From Candidatus Thiocaldithrix dubininis (GTDB lineage Bacteria; Pseudomonadota; Gammaproteobacteria; Thiotrichales; Thiotrichaceae), in contig CP124755.1 of NCBI GenBank assembly GCA_029972135.1, forward strand, positions 682,001 to 746,000: a stretch of DNA of 64,000 nucleotides, given 5' to 3'. The position numbers and the translations under genes were made by a program. Under the pieces are notes generated by a model. That model made no database searches. It worked only from the letters and a program-made list of their open reading frames with translations, and was not told the DNA's origin. Below, piece after piece: positions 18,140-27,911 of this stretch; the first letter of the stretch is position 1; each line of letters begins with the position of its first letter.

Positions 18140-19991
18140 GTACGTAGGTTTCCATCGGTAATAAACCGCGATTTAAACCCATTTTCGTCATTTGCAGATT
18201 GTGAACGCGCTTATCAATAAAGGCTAAGGTTTTACGGCGCATTAAGAAGGTATAAGGCTGATCTTCATACATAATTTTTTCAGTTTGACGCCAAAGGGGC
18301 ATCCGTTTTGGCTCTTGTACGGTGCGCCGCGCTTCATCGATCAGTTTATCCAGTTCTGGGTTGGTGTAATGAATGAAGTTATCGCCTTGGTCTTTGATTT
18401 GCGAACTGTGGAACATTTGGTAAATATCGGTTTCCAGCCCACTCGTCCAGCCTAACGTAATGGCGTCAAAATCACGTTTTTTTAACACATCCAACATGAC
18501 GGGCCATTCTTGTGGGTTTGGTGTCATTTTAATGCCCGCTTTTGCGTATAAATCTTTCAGCATTAAGACCATACTTTTCGATTCTTCATTTTGACTGAAA
18601 TACGTCAGTTTAAATTCAAACGGTTTGCCATCTTTATCTTCCAACACCCCATCTTTATTTCGGTCTTCAAAGCCTGCATCTTTTAAGAGTTTTTGTGCGG
18701 TTTCTAAACTAATGGGATAGGGTTTTAAATTCGGATCGTGTTGTTTACTGGTATCGCTAAATGGGCTAACGGCAGGGTCGGCATAACCCAAGAAAATATC
18801 CTGAATCATACGATTGACATCCGTTAAATGGGTCATGGCTTGGCGCACGCGTCTATCACTGAAAAGAGTGGGTTTACCATTTTTTTCCTGATTCCACGCA
18901 ACATAGGTATAGCCAGCGACCGGCGGCATGTATTCAAAGTTTTGGCTTTTATCCATGATTTGCTTGTCCGTTTTTAGCTTGGCGTATTCGCTGGGGCGTG
19001 CACCATACGCATCAATTTCCCCGTTGCGATAGCTAATTAAACGCGCACTATCGTTTTGAATAATTTTCCACAAAATACGATTAAACGAGGGTTGCACTTC
19101 TCCCCAATAGCGTTCATTACGTACCAATTCGACAATGCCTTGATCCGGCGTCCATGACGTTGGGCTGGTTAAACGGTAAGGTCCTGAACCTAATAAAATA
19201 CCTTTGGATTCATTAAATTTTTGTGGTTCTTTTAAATAAGGCTCATAGAAATGCTTAGGCAAAATACTTAAACCACCCGCTAAACCTAAGGCTTCAAAAT
19301 AGGGTTCTTTAAAGGTAAATACCACTTCATGCGGGTTGGTGGCTTTGACTTCTTTAATCGGTTCATAAGTGGCTTTTAAGCCCGGTGCTTTAATGTCTGG
19401 ATGCATCATAAATTGATAGCTAAACACCACATCTTCAGCCGTTAGGGGTTTGCCATCCGAAAAGGTCACATCATCGCGCAATTGGAAGGTAATGGTTAAA
19501 CCTTCGGGCGAAATTTGCCATGCTTTCGCAATCAAGCCTTCCCATTCTAAAGTATCAGGATTGCGTGAAATTAAGCTTTCCAATACATAATTCTGCACAT
19601 CAGACGCATAAGCATCGGTTGAGACAATGGGCGTAATGGTTTTTAGGTTATTGCCGAATACATTAATGTTCCAATCGCCTTGCGCATAATCAGGCTGTTG
19701 GCTGGCTAGCTTCGCGCGTTGGAAAGCCGAGGCAGTATTGGTGGTGGTAACGGATTGGGCAATGCCATTATTTTGCGCTAATGACCCATCGCTAAGCTTA
19801 CGTTTAAACTCGTTTAGGCTAGTCCGCAATTCTCGTATATCGCTGGCTTGTTCGCTCATGGTGGCTTGCATCGCTGACATTTTTCCAAGCTGTCGGTCGA
19901 TTTGATACATGGCGGTAATGAGCAAGATCAATAAGCTGGCAAGAAACAGCGCGAGAATCCAGGTCGTGGAGTTAAGTCGTTTTTGCGTCAT
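18111..19991 (-). CDS. Membrane-anchored extracellular solute-binding protein, family 5
   Basis: 626 residues. The N-terminal segment (about 10-30) is an uncleaved-looking membrane anchor. A probable coiled coil follows (residues about 35-65), then a full peptide/nickel-type binding domain with LRDDVTFSDGKPLTAEDVVFSYQF and LRQAMTHLTDVNRMIQDIFLGYADPA, characteristic of SBP_bac_5. Most relatives are lipoproteins or soluble periplasmic proteins, so the coiled-coil anchor is unusual. No permease or ATPase gene is adjacent. Likely oligopeptide binding in the periplasm. Confidence 0.85.
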   Translation of the reverse strand: MTQKRLNSTTWILALFLASLLILLITAMYQIDRQLGKMSAMQATMSEQASDIRELRTSLNEFKRKLSDGSLAQNNGIAQSVTTTNTASAFQRAKLASQQPDYAQGDWNINVFGNNLKTITPIVSTDAYASDVQNYVLESLISRNPDTLEWEGLIAKAWQISPEGLTITFQLRDDVTFSDGKPLTAEDVVFSYQFMMHPDIKAPGLKATYEPIKEVKATNPHEVVFTFKEPYFEALGLAGGLSILPKHFYEPYLKEPQKFNESKGILLGSGPYRLTSPTSWTPDQGIVELVRNERYWGEVQPSFNRILWKIIQNDSARLISYRNGEIDAYGARPSEYAKLKTDKQIMDKSQNFEYMPPVAGYTYVAWNQEKNGKPTLFSDRRVRQAMTHLTDVNRMIQDIFLGYADPAVSPFSDTSKQHDPNLKPYPISLETAQKLLKDAGFEDRNKDGVLEDKDGKPFEFKLTYFSQNEESKSMVLMLKDLYAKAGIKMTPNPQEWPVMLDVLKKRDFDAITLGWTSGLETDIYQMFHSSQIKDQGDNFIHYTNPELDKLIDEARRTVQEPKRMPLWRQTEKIMYEDQPYTFLMRRKTLAFIDKRVHNLQMTKMGLNRGLLPMETYVPKDLQKYKQ

Positions 19992-20080
19992 TTTATTTGT
20001 ATACTGAGCGGCCTAAAAGTACCCCCAAGCATACACCAAGCCAAGGGGGTTTGCAGCCGGTTAACATTTAAGGAGCTTTC

Positions 20081-20869
20081 ATGGGATTTCTTGCGGGTAA
20101 ACGTGCCTTGATTACAGGCATTGCAAGTGAGCGTTCAATTGCCTATGGCATTGCCGAAGCAATGCACCGCGAAGGCGCAGAATTGGCCTTTACCTATCAA
20201 AACGATAAGTTGAAAACGCGGGTAGAGAAAGCAGCGGCTGAATTTGGTTCATCCATTGTTGTGCCTTGCGATGTGTCTAGCGACGAAAATATTGCTTTAA
20301 CCTTCCAAGAATTAGCCAAACATTGGGACGGTGTGGATATTGTGGTACATGCGATTGCCTTCGCACCTAAAGAACAATTAGAAGGCAGTATTGTGGACAA
20401 TACCACGCGTGACGGCGCAATGATGGCACATGACATTAGTGCGTATAGCTTTTTAGCTATGGCACGTTATGCCAAGCCAATGATGCAAGGGCGTAAAGGT
20501 TCTCTATTAACCTTAAGCTATTTAGGCGCGGTGTCCGCGATCCCGAATTACAATGTGATGGGCATGGCTAAAGCCAGTTTAGAAGCGGGTGTGCGCTTTA
20601 TGGCAGCGGATTTAGGGCAATACGGCATTCGCGTAAATGGTATTTCCGCTGGGCCAATTCGTACCTTAGCCGCCTCTGGCATTAAAGGTTTCCGTAAAAT
20701 GCTGGATCATTTCGAGAAATATTCACCTTTACGCCGCAATGTCACTATTGAAGAAGTCGGTAATGTCGCTGCGTTCTTATGCTCTGATTTAGCCTCAGGC
20801 GTGACCGGCGAAATTACCTATGTAGATGGCGGTTGGAATATCCTTGGCATGTCTGGGATGGACGACTGA
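20081..20869 (+). CDS. fabI: Enoyl-[acyl-carrier-protein] reductase (NADH)
   Basis: Last step of each fatty-acid elongation round: reduction of enoyl-ACP. 262 residues, standard length. The cofactor loop [13 protein letters not shown] and the catalytic Tyr-X6-Lys in YNVMGMAK are present, and the end DGGWNILGM matches FabI. AAGGAGC precedes the ATG. Its stop overlaps the start of the MscS-type gene by one base (TGATG), so the channel gene is coupled to it. Confidence 0.96.
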   Translation: MGFLAGKRALITGIASERSIAYGIAEAMHREGAELAFTYQNDKLKTRVEKAAAEFGSSIVVPCDVSSDENIALTFQELAKHWDGVDIVVHAIAFAPKEQLEGSIVDNTTRDGAMMAHDISAYSFLAMARYAKPMMQGRKGSLLTLSYLGAVSAIPNYNVMGMAKASLEAGVRFMAADLGQYGIRVNGISAGPIRTLAASGIKGFRKMLDHFEKYSPLRRNVTIEEVGNVAAFLCSDLASGVTGEITYVDGGWNILGMSGMDD

Positions 20870-23214
20870 TGCAACAAGGTTGGTATGTGTTGGGGGGAAC
20901 TCATACCAACCACCGTTCGCGGCTTGGTTGGTTAGGGGCTGTGCTGTGCTGGCTATTAAGCAGTATTAGTTATGCGGAAACGTTAAGCGTTGAAGTCACG
21001 CAAACGTATAATGAGCAATTAGCTACTGCTGAAAAAAGCTTAGTGGTGGTTAAACGTGATGCCACTGAATTAGGTAGTTTACAAAATACGGCGATTGATA
21101 TTGGCTTAAAAGCACAAGCCTGTATTAGTGATTACGAGCGGCAACAAGCCCAATTAAAGCTGGATAGAGATAGTTTGGGAGAAGCTTTAACCAACGAAGA
21201 TCAAGAAATCAAAACCAAACGCAAACAATTAGACGAGCAAAAGAAAGAATTAGAAAAAAACTTAGCACGCTGCCGTTTATTAAATTTGCGAGCCAAAACC
21301 TTAGAAAATAGTGCAAGAGATTCTCAGCAAAAGTTATTAACCGATAGATTATTTGCACGTAATACGCCGTTTGTTGAGCACGCTAAAAAAATTATGTTAA
21401 ATCCCGAACGTTGGGTGGGTGAAACACAAACGGTTTATAATAAATTCTTACACCCTAATTTAAATTGGGAAATTTTATTTAATACCTTAATTTATGCGGT
21501 ATTAGGTAGTTTAGCTGCTTTTGCGTGGAGTTTATATAAGCGTCGCCAATATGTGTTTAAACCGTTAGTCTTGCATGATACTAGCCCAACTTTTGAAGTC
21601 GTATGGTTAGGGTTATTACGGCATTTGGTTTATATTGCGTTTTCTGTATTAGGCGTAGTGTATCTTTATTTTAATAGTGTGGGTACACCTGAAATTCGGC
21701 TGCTGTTTCTAACCATCTTACTATTTACGTTAAGCTATTCAATCGTTAGAAGTTTATTACGTGCGAATCCACCTTTGGAGGCAATTCAGCCGATTAGTAA
21801 TCCAAAAGCAGCCGAGATGTATTTTTGGGCGCAATTATTATTTATTAGCACCTTGGCGGGTATTATTTTTCAATGGTCTGACTTAGATAATGTGATTTTG
21901 CCAGATGTACCAGCACCCATGAATTACGAACCCAATAACTTGGTGGGTATTGTACGTATTGTTTTAGGCATTGTGACAGGCTTTGCGTTATTAAGGTTGA
22001 TTTGGATTTTTGCCAATCATTTTAAATTACTGAAAAATCTACGTATTCATATGGCAGCGAGCATTGCGTTAGTCATTGCGATGATTGCTTTATTTTTAGG
22101 TTATAGCAATTTCTCTGAATTTCTATTAGGTGGCGTGTTCGGTACTTTATTCTTATTAATGCTAGCTTGGTTATCCATTCGTATACCTACGGAAATCTTT
22201 GACGGGTTTGATAGCGGCAAAGCCAGTTGGCAACAACATATTCGTCAGCAATTGAATTTAAAGCCTGAACAGGTGGTTCCCGGCTTATTTTGGTTACGTC
22301 TTGCTAATATTTTGATTGTATTGGGCGTCGTTAGTATTTTATTAATGCGTTTGTGGGGCATGTCGGATCAAACCCTCATGTTGTTATTAGCACGTTTACA
22401 GAATGGTTTTAACATCGGTGGCGTTACCATTGAGCCATTACGCATTATCTACGGTTTAATCGTGTTTGCCTTATTAATTACTGTAACACAAGCCGTGAAA
22501 GAACATTTAGCGGATGCGTGGTTACGACGCACGTCTTTAAGCCGTGGGGCAAGGGAAGCCTCGATAACTGTTTTTGGTTATGTGGGTATTTTACTGGCGG
22601 TTTTAATCGGCTTATCAATTGCGGGCATTGATTTTAAAAACTTAGCCATTATTGCAGGCGCGTTATCGGTGGGTATTGGTTTTGGCTTACAAAATATTGT
22701 GAATAACTTTGTATCGGGCTTAATTTTATTATTTGAGCGCCCGATTCGCCGAGGTGATTGGATTCGTGTAGGACAAGCCGAAGGTTATGTGCGCGATATT
22801 AGTATTCGCTCGACCACCATTCAAGCATTCGATGGTTCAGATGTTATTGTGCCAAATTCGGAAATTATTTCCGGGCAAGTCGTGAATATGACATTGACCG
22901 ATAATTACGGGCGCATTGCGATTCCTGTCAGTGTGGCTTATGGCACGGATACCGAACAAGTCGTCAAGATTCTTAAACAAGCGGCTGAAGCACACCCAGC
23001 GGTTTTAACCAATGATCCGAGCATGCGCATCGTGGTGAACTTTATAAATTTTGGCGAAAATGCCCTGAATTTTGAATTACGCTGCTTTATCCGCGACATT
23101 GTGGGGCGTGGTAGCGTCATCAGCGAATTGAACCAAAGCATTAATCAAGCGTTTCAAACGAATGGAATTGAAATGCCATTTCCGCAGAGAACCGTACATT
23201 TAGTGCAGAATTAG
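20869..23214 (+). CDS. MscS-family mechanosensitive channel, large
   Basis: 781 residues. A signal peptide/first hydrophobic stretch ends near ISYAETL. A periplasmic coiled-coil region follows (residues about 30-150, rich in Q/K/E). Several membrane helices come next, then the MscS core in the last 230 residues, with pore helix AGALSVGIGFGLQNIVNNFVSG and ERPIRRGDWIRVG. Architecture resembles the MscK/YbdG/MscM-type large channels, which release solutes on osmotic downshock. Start at 20869 from the TGATG overlap with fabI. Confidence 0.88.
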   Translation: MQQGWYVLGGTHTNHRSRLGWLGAVLCWLLSSISYAETLSVEVTQTYNEQLATAEKSLVVVKRDATELGSLQNTAIDIGLKAQACISDYERQQAQLKLDRDSLGEALTNEDQEIKTKRKQLDEQKKELEKNLARCRLLNLRAKTLENSARDSQQKLLTDRLFARNTPFVEHAKKIMLNPERWVGETQTVYNKFLHPNLNWEILFNTLIYAVLGSLAAFAWSLYKRRQYVFKPLVLHDTSPTFEVVWLGLLRHLVYIAFSVLGVVYLYFNSVGTPEIRLLFLTILLFTLSYSIVRSLLRANPPLEAIQPISNPKAAEMYFWAQLLFISTLAGIIFQWSDLDNVILPDVPAPMNYEPNNLVGIVRIVLGIVTGFALLRLIWIFANHFKLLKNLRIHMAASIALVIAMIALFLGYSNFSEFLLGGVFGTLFLLMLAWLSIRIPTEIFDGFDSGKASWQQHIRQQLNLKPEQVVPGLFWLRLANILIVLGVVSILLMRLWGMSDQTLMLLLARLQNGFNIGGVTIEPLRIIYGLIVFALLITVTQAVKEHLADAWLRRTSLSRGAREASITVFGYVGILLAVLIGLSIAGIDFKNLAIIAGALSVGIGFGLQNIVNNFVSGLILLFERPIRRGDWIRVGQAEGYVRDISIRSTTIQAFDGSDVIVPNSEIISGQVVNMTLTDNYGRIAIPVSVAYGTDTEQVVKILKQAAEAHPAVLTNDPSMRIVVNFINFGENALNFELRCFIRDIVGRGSVISELNQSINQAFQTNGIEMPFPQRTVHLVQN

Positions 23215-23337
23215 CACTTTTTAATAAGTTGAAATTACAGATAAAACTATTTTTCTGTGAATTTTTTGGAAGAGTGCCTTTATTAAGTGCATTGAAAAAC
23301 GCATAATACCCAGTTTCCTCCAAACTCTGTGCGCCCA

Positions 23338-25320
23338 ATGACCTCTGAAATTACCTTGCCTGCGTTCACTGAACTCGGTCTTGCAACGCCTATTCTGCAC
23401 GCCTTACAAACGATTGGTTATGAAACACCATCAGCGATTCAAGCTGAAACGATTCCTTATTTATTGGCTGGTCGCGATGTGCTGGGTCAAGCCCAGACCG
23501 GTACAGGTAAAACTGCTGCCTTTGCCCTGCCGTTATTGTCACGTTTAGATTTAAGTAAAACCAATACCCAAATTTTAGTGCTTGCGCCGACTCGGGAATT
23601 AGCCATTCAAGTTGCTGAGGCATTTCAGAAGTATGCCATGAATTTGTCTAACTTCCATGTTATGCCGATTTATGGCGGGCAAGATTATCGCACGCAATTC
23701 CGTCAATTAGAGCGTGGTGTGCAAGTTGTGGTGGGTACGCCGGGGCGGGTGATGGATCATATGCGCCGTGGCACGCTGAAGTTAGATAGCTTACAAGCCT
23801 TGGTATTGGATGAAGCCGATGAAATGTTACGCATGGGCTTTATTGAAGATATTGAATGGATTATGGAGCAAACCCCGTCCAATCGGCAGATTGCTTTATT
23901 CTCTGCGACTATGCCGCCTGCGATTCATCGTATTGCGCAAAGTTATTTGAATAATCCGGCTGAAGTCAAAATCCAAGTTAAAACCACTACAGCGGAAACG
24001 ATTCGCCAGCGTTATTGGTTGGTAAGCGGGTTGCATAAATTGGATGCGCTCACTCGAATTTTGGAAGCCGAGCCATTTGATGCCTGCATTATTTTCGTGC
24101 GTACTAAAACCGAGACGGTTGAATTAGCCGAGAAGTTACAAGCGCGGGGCTATAGCGCGACCGCTTTAAACGGAGATATTCCGCAAAATGTGCGCGAGCG
24201 CACGGTTGAACAGCTTAAAGCGGGCAAAATTGATATTTTGATTGCGACTGATGTGGCCGCGCGTGGTTTAGACGTGGAACGTATTAGTCACGTTATTAAC
24301 TACGATATTCCGACAGATACCGAATCTTACGTACACCGTATTGGGCGGACGGGACGTGCCGGACGTTCAGGCGATGCTATTTTATTTGTGTCACCCCGTG
24401 AACGTTACTTGTTACGTGCGATTGAACGCGCCACCAATCAACGCATTGATTTGATGGAATTGCCGTCGACGGATATTATTAATAACAAACGAATTGAGCA
24501 ATTCAATCAACGTATTAGCGATACTATTGCCGCGAATGGCTTGGATTTCTTCCGTCAATTGATGGAGAACTATGAACGCGAACATGATGTACCTGCGTTA
24601 GAAATTGCCGCCGCTTTAGCGCGTTTATTGCAAGGCGATGAGCCAATGCTGCTGGAGGAGAAGAAAGCGCATCCGGCTTATAATCCTGCGGCAGAACGCG
24701 AGCGTGACGATAAGCGTAAGAGCAACAAAAAGAAAAGCAATGCGGTTAATTTCAATGAAGATGATGAAATTTCAATGGAGCGTTTCCGCGTTGCGGTTGG
24801 GCGGGCGCACGGGGTAAAACCGGGTAATATCGTGGGAGCAATTGCCAATGAAGCAGGTTTAGATAGCCGTTTTATTGGTTATATTGATATTCAAGATGAT
24901 TACAGTTTGGTGGATTTACCAGCGGGTATGCCAGCGGATATTTTGTCTGAATTGAAAAAGACGTGGGTATCCGGTCGCCAATTGAATATCGAACCCGCAG
25001 GGGAAGCGGCTGGCGATTATTCACCAAGTCGTCGCAGTGGCAACAAACGCCGTGAAAGTGATAGTGGTGATCGCCGCCGCCGTTCAAATAGTGATGCACC
25101 ACGTCGTCGTTCCTCTGAAGGTGGGCGTGGCGGAGAGCGTCGTAGCGAAGGTCGTTCTGAGCGTAGCGGTGAACGCCGTAGTGCAGGCGGTGATAATCGC
25201 AGTACTGAGCGTCGTCCACGTACAGATAAACCAGCTAACACGGGTGATAAAGCGCCGCGTCGTTCAACCAGCAGTGATAAACGTGGCAAAGACAAACCCA
25301 GCACAAAACGTGCTGACTAA
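23338..25320 (+). CDS. deaD: DEAD-box RNA helicase DeaD/CsdA-like
   Basis: 660-residue ATP-dependent RNA helicase for ribosome assembly and RNA decay at low temperature. Motifs in order are AQTGTGKTA, PTRELA, VLDEADEML, SAT, ATDVAARGLD and HRIGRTGRAGR. A DbpA-type RNA-binding domain lies at about 480-560 (FRVAVGRAHGVKPGNIVGAIANEAG). The last 95 residues are a basic, disordered Arg/Ser/Gly-rich tail. ATG 23338 is chosen over GTG 23329; neither has a clear Shine-Dalgarno sequence, as is often so for deaD with its long regulated leader. Confidence 0.93.
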   Translation: MTSEITLPAFTELGLATPILHALQTIGYETPSAIQAETIPYLLAGRDVLGQAQTGTGKTAAFALPLLSRLDLSKTNTQILVLAPTRELAIQVAEAFQKYAMNLSNFHVMPIYGGQDYRTQFRQLERGVQVVVGTPGRVMDHMRRGTLKLDSLQALVLDEADEMLRMGFIEDIEWIMEQTPSNRQIALFSATMPPAIHRIAQSYLNNPAEVKIQVKTTTAETIRQRYWLVSGLHKLDALTRILEAEPFDACIIFVRTKTETVELAEKLQARGYSATALNGDIPQNVRERTVEQLKAGKIDILIATDVAARGLDVERISHVINYDIPTDTESYVHRIGRTGRAGRSGDAILFVSPRERYLLRAIERATNQRIDLMELPSTDIINNKRIEQFNQRISDTIAANGLDFFRQLMENYEREHDVPALEIAAALARLLQGDEPMLLEEKKAHPAYNPAAERERDDKRKSNKKKSNAVNFNEDDEISMERFRVAVGRAHGVKPGNIVGAIANEAGLDSRFIGYIDIQDDYSLVDLPAGMPADILSELKKTWVSGRQLNIEPAGEAAGDYSPSRRSGNKRRESDSGDRRRRSNSDAPRRRSSEGGRGGERRSEGRSERSGERRSAGGDNRSTERRPRTDKPANTGDKAPRRSTSSDKRGKDKPSTKRAD

Positions 25321-25333
25321 TAATTAAGTCCTT

Positions 25334-25360
25334 GGGTTAGAACTTCTGAAGCTCTAACCC
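25334..25360 (+). terminator. deaD terminator
   Basis: GGGTTAGA (25334-25341) pairs with TCTAACCC (25353-25360); the loop can pair further (CTTC/GAAG). TTTATCC follows. It is 13 nt past the deaD stop. Confidence 0.65.
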
Positions 25361-25485
25361 TTTATCCAGCTTTTCTAGCCCTTGCTGAATTTCATCAGCA
25401 ACTTCTATAAGTTAATCAAGCTCAGCAACATGCTTAGTCATTGCTTGCGTTAGGCTATGCCTCTGTTTATTTTGGGGCGATGACC

Positions 25486-25755
25486 ATGCGTGGCGTGTTA
25501 ACTGTATTTTTTCTCAGCTCTTTAAGCCTTTTGAATGTGCACGCAGATGAAGCTGCCATTGCCAATACACAGCAAAGTTTAAGCGTGTCTAGCCAAGTAA
25601 AAATTGTGGTGAATATTCCGGTTAGAACCCAACTCACTTTAGATGCGCAGCAATTAAACGCCCAAGTGAATACCCAACAAGGCGCAGTTGTGAGTGAAGC
25701 ACTGGAAGACAACGCGAGCGGAAAACAGATGGTTTATACCGCAACAAGCCTGTAA
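25486..25755 (+). CDS. Small exported protein of unknown function
   Basis: 89 residues: a signal peptide (MRGVLTVFFLSSLSLLNVHADE) and a Gln/Asn/Val-rich mature part with alternating hydrophobic residues (QVKIVVNIPVRTQLTLDAQQLN) that suggests beta structure. No family recognised. ATG 25486 is favoured by GGGG 8 nt upstream; ATG 25480 and TTG 25441 are alternatives. Stand-alone between deaD and aceK. Confidence 0.5.
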   Translation: MRGVLTVFFLSSLSLLNVHADEAAIANTQQSLSVSSQVKIVVNIPVRTQLTLDAQQLNAQVNTQQGAVVSEALEDNASGKQMVYTATSL

Positions 25756-25854
25756 AAAATAAGGTCACGCAAGCGGATTTCATAACATGCAGACTAAATT
25801 TTACGTTAATTCTGTTAATTTTTAATGCTTTGGATCATAGCGATTTGTCTAACT

Positions 25855-25866
25855 ATTGTCGACATA
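25855..25866. promoter_or_regulatory. Imperfect TTGTCGACA operator-like site upstream of aceK
   Basis: ATTGTCGACATA: one perfect half site (ATTGTC) and a degenerate second half, centred 52 bp before the perfect palindrome at 25905. It is 144 nt upstream of aceK. Proposed auxiliary operator of the GntR regulator encoded downstream; inference. Confidence 0.45.
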
Positions 25867-25904
25867 GCAAGCTTTTTATCCTGAAACGAGTAGATCAATA
25901 GTAA

Positions 25905-25920
25905 TAATTGTCGACAATTA
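25905..25920. promoter_or_regulatory. Perfect palindromic operator-like site upstream of aceK
   Basis: TAATTGTCGACAATTA is a perfect 16-bp palindrome 89 nt before the aceK ATG. Its core matches the sites before gntR-prpB. FadR/GntR-family dimers bind short palindromes of this sort, so the neighbouring GntR protein is the obvious candidate. Confidence 0.6.
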
Positions 25921-26009
25921 ACCACTTAGCCAATGGTTGCTCTACGCATATACACTCGGTAACATGCCGTTATCACTTTTTATTTCACACAATTAAAGGC
26001 TAATCCGCT

Positions 26010-27755
26010 ATGGCAGACCCCATTTTACAAAGTAATCCTTTGGCGCGTGGCATTGCAGACACGATTCTGCAAGGGTTTAACCGCCACTTTGAAATTTTTA
26101 GCCAAATTACAGCGGGGGCTATGCAGCGTTTTGAGAAGGCGGATTGGCAGGCAGTACAAAAAGCTTCGCATGATCGAGTATCGTTTTATGATATGCGGGT
26201 ACGGGAAACAATTGCCTTAATTAAAGCTCATTTTATTTTACCTGAAAATGATATGGAGTTATGGCGCAAAACCCGCCTAGCTTATATGCGTTTATTGTTA
26301 GAACATTCCCAGCCAGAGTTGGCGGAAACGTTTTATACCTCCATTTTCTGCCGCTTATTTCCACGTAAATATTATACAAATGACTATATTTTTGTGCGCT
26401 CGGTTATTTCAACAGAATATATTGATTCTGAAAAAGTAAGTCATTTTAGTTATTACCCTGCTCAAACTAGTTTACGCGATATTTTAAAGCAGATTTTTAA
26501 AAATGCAGAGTTTACCTTGCCATTTGAAAATTTTGAGCGGGATTTAAAAAATATTTATCGAGCGATTGTTAAGCAGTACCCTAATAAAAGCTTGCGTAAG
26601 CCTTATTTAAACTTTCAGTTATCTGTGATTAGCAAACCTTTTTTCCGTAATAAAGGGGCTTATATTGTAGGAAACTTAATTAATGGTCGAGATGAATTAG
26701 CATTTGCTTTACCCATTTTAAATAATGAGAAAGGTGAATTGTATATTGATGCTTTAATTCTTGGTGAGAAAAATCTATCAATTGTATTTAGTTATTCGCA
26801 AGCCTATTTCATGATTGAACATAGTGTGCCATCCGCGATTACCCATTTCTTACAGCGCTTAATGCCCCGTCGCTCTATGTCGGAATTGTATTCCTCGATT
26901 GGTTTACATAAACAAGGTAAATCGGCATTTTATCGGGATTTCTTACACCATTTAAAACATTCCAACGATAAATTTGTAATTGCGCCGGGAATTCGTGGCA
27001 TGGTTATGATGGTATTTACTCTACCGTCTTATCCTTATGTCTTTAAGATTATTAAAGATAAATTTGCGCCGCAAAAAGAATTCTCACGTAAGGTAGTTGA
27101 AGAAAAATACCAATTGGTTAAGCGGCATGATCGGGCGGGGCGTATGGCGGATATGCTGGAATATTCGCGGGTTGCGTTACCGAAAGATCGTTTTTGCCCA
27201 GACTTATTAAAAGAATTGGAAGATACCTGCTTTAGTAGTATGAGTTATGAAGGCGATGAGGTCGTTTTCCAACATATTTATCTTGAACGCCGCATGATCC
27301 CGCTGAATATCTTTATTGAATCAGCAACTGATGCGCAATTAGAACATGTGATTGAAGATTATGGTTGGGCAATTAAGCAATTAGCGGGCGCGAATATTTT
27401 CCCCGGCGACTTCTTGTATAAAAACTTTGGGGTAACCCATCAAGGGCGCGTCGTATTCTATGACTATGATGAAATTAGCTATATGACCGAGTGTAATTTC
27501 CGCAAAATTCCACCACCACGTTTTCCTGAAGATGAATTCCGTTCTGAACCTTGGTATTCCGTTGAGCCTAACGATGTATTCCCTGAAGAGTTTGCCACTT
27601 TCTTATTAGCGACCCCGAAAATTCGCAAAATCTTTTTGAAGCATCATAAGGATTTGCTAAAACCGGATTATTGGCAAGCGAAGAAGAACCGTATCCTAGA
27701 GGGTAAATATGAAGACGTTTTTCCGTATAAAGCTGAGTTACGCTTCAAGCGCTGA
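26010..27755 (+). CDS. aceK: Isocitrate dehydrogenase kinase/phosphatase
   Basis: Bifunctional enzyme that phosphorylates and so inactivates isocitrate dehydrogenase, or reactivates it, directing isocitrate to the glyoxylate shunt during growth on acetate or fatty acids. 581 residues, standard. The ATP-binding segment APGIRGMVMMVFTLPSYPYVFKIIKDKF matches the family, as do GDFLYKNFGVTHQGRVVFYDYDEI and the metal-binding aspartates there. Unlike E. coli, no aceA or aceB is adjacent. It is separated from the prp regulator by a terminator and shares operator-like palindromes with it. Confidence 0.95.
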   Translation: MADPILQSNPLARGIADTILQGFNRHFEIFSQITAGAMQRFEKADWQAVQKASHDRVSFYDMRVRETIALIKAHFILPENDMELWRKTRLAYMRLLLEHSQPELAETFYTSIFCRLFPRKYYTNDYIFVRSVISTEYIDSEKVSHFSYYPAQTSLRDILKQIFKNAEFTLPFENFERDLKNIYRAIVKQYPNKSLRKPYLNFQLSVISKPFFRNKGAYIVGNLINGRDELAFALPILNNEKGELYIDALILGEKNLSIVFSYSQAYFMIEHSVPSAITHFLQRLMPRRSMSELYSSIGLHKQGKSAFYRDFLHHLKHSNDKFVIAPGIRGMVMMVFTLPSYPYVFKIIKDKFAPQKEFSRKVVEEKYQLVKRHDRAGRMADMLEYSRVALPKDRFCPDLLKELEDTCFSSMSYEGDEVVFQHIYLERRMIPLNIFIESATDAQLEHVIEDYGWAIKQLAGANIFPGDFLYKNFGVTHQGRVVFYDYDEISYMTECNFRKIPPPRFPEDEFRSEPWYSVEPNDVFPEEFATFLLATPKIRKIFLKHHKDLLKPDYWQAKKNRILEGKYEDVFPYKAELRFKR

Positions 27756-27778
27756 TTGATTGATGAACAAAACATAAC

Positions 27779-27801
27779 GAAAGGGGCAGCTTGCCCCTTT
27801 C
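27779..27801 (+). terminator. aceK terminator
   Basis: Perfect 10-bp stem GAAAGGGGCA/TGCCCCTTTC with a 3-nt loop, 23 nt after the aceK stop. It is followed by TTG rather than a T-run, but the stem is strong. Confidence 0.75.
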
Positions 27802-27848
27802 TTGTATTGCGTTTGTTTGATTTTTGATCTATCTCACTTTTTTTGAAT

Positions 27849-27862
27849 TTTTGTTAACAAAA
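27849..27862. promoter_or_regulatory. Palindrome TTTTGTTAACAAAA upstream of gntR-prp
   Basis: Perfect 14-bp palindrome 20 bp before the -10 hexamer TATAAT. The core TTGTTAACAA fits TTGTYRACAA. It is centred 63 bp (six helical turns) before the second site at 27912. Confidence 0.5.
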
Positions 27863-27881
27863 TAATAAAAATACTTCACTT

Positions 27882-27887
27882 TATAAT
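27882..27887 (+). promoter_or_regulatory. -10 element of the gntR-prp promoter
   Basis: TATAAT matches the sigma70 consensus exactly, 51 nt before the gntR ATG. The -35 position (about 27859-27864) is A-rich and poor. The two palindromes lie upstream and downstream of it, an arrangement suited to repression by looping. Confidence 0.55.
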
Positions 27888-27911
27888 GAAAAGTGATACC
27901 ATCGTTTTAGA

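Noticed and set aside
20021..20050. Hairpin ACCCCC ... GGGGGT before fabI as terminator or leader element
   Set aside because: Only six base pairs with a long loop and an internal mismatch; it lies between divergent genes.
24872..25327. Several long open frames overlapping the 3' end of deaD on both strands
   Set aside because: They arise from the biased Arg/Ser/Gly codons of the helicase tail; no start signals.
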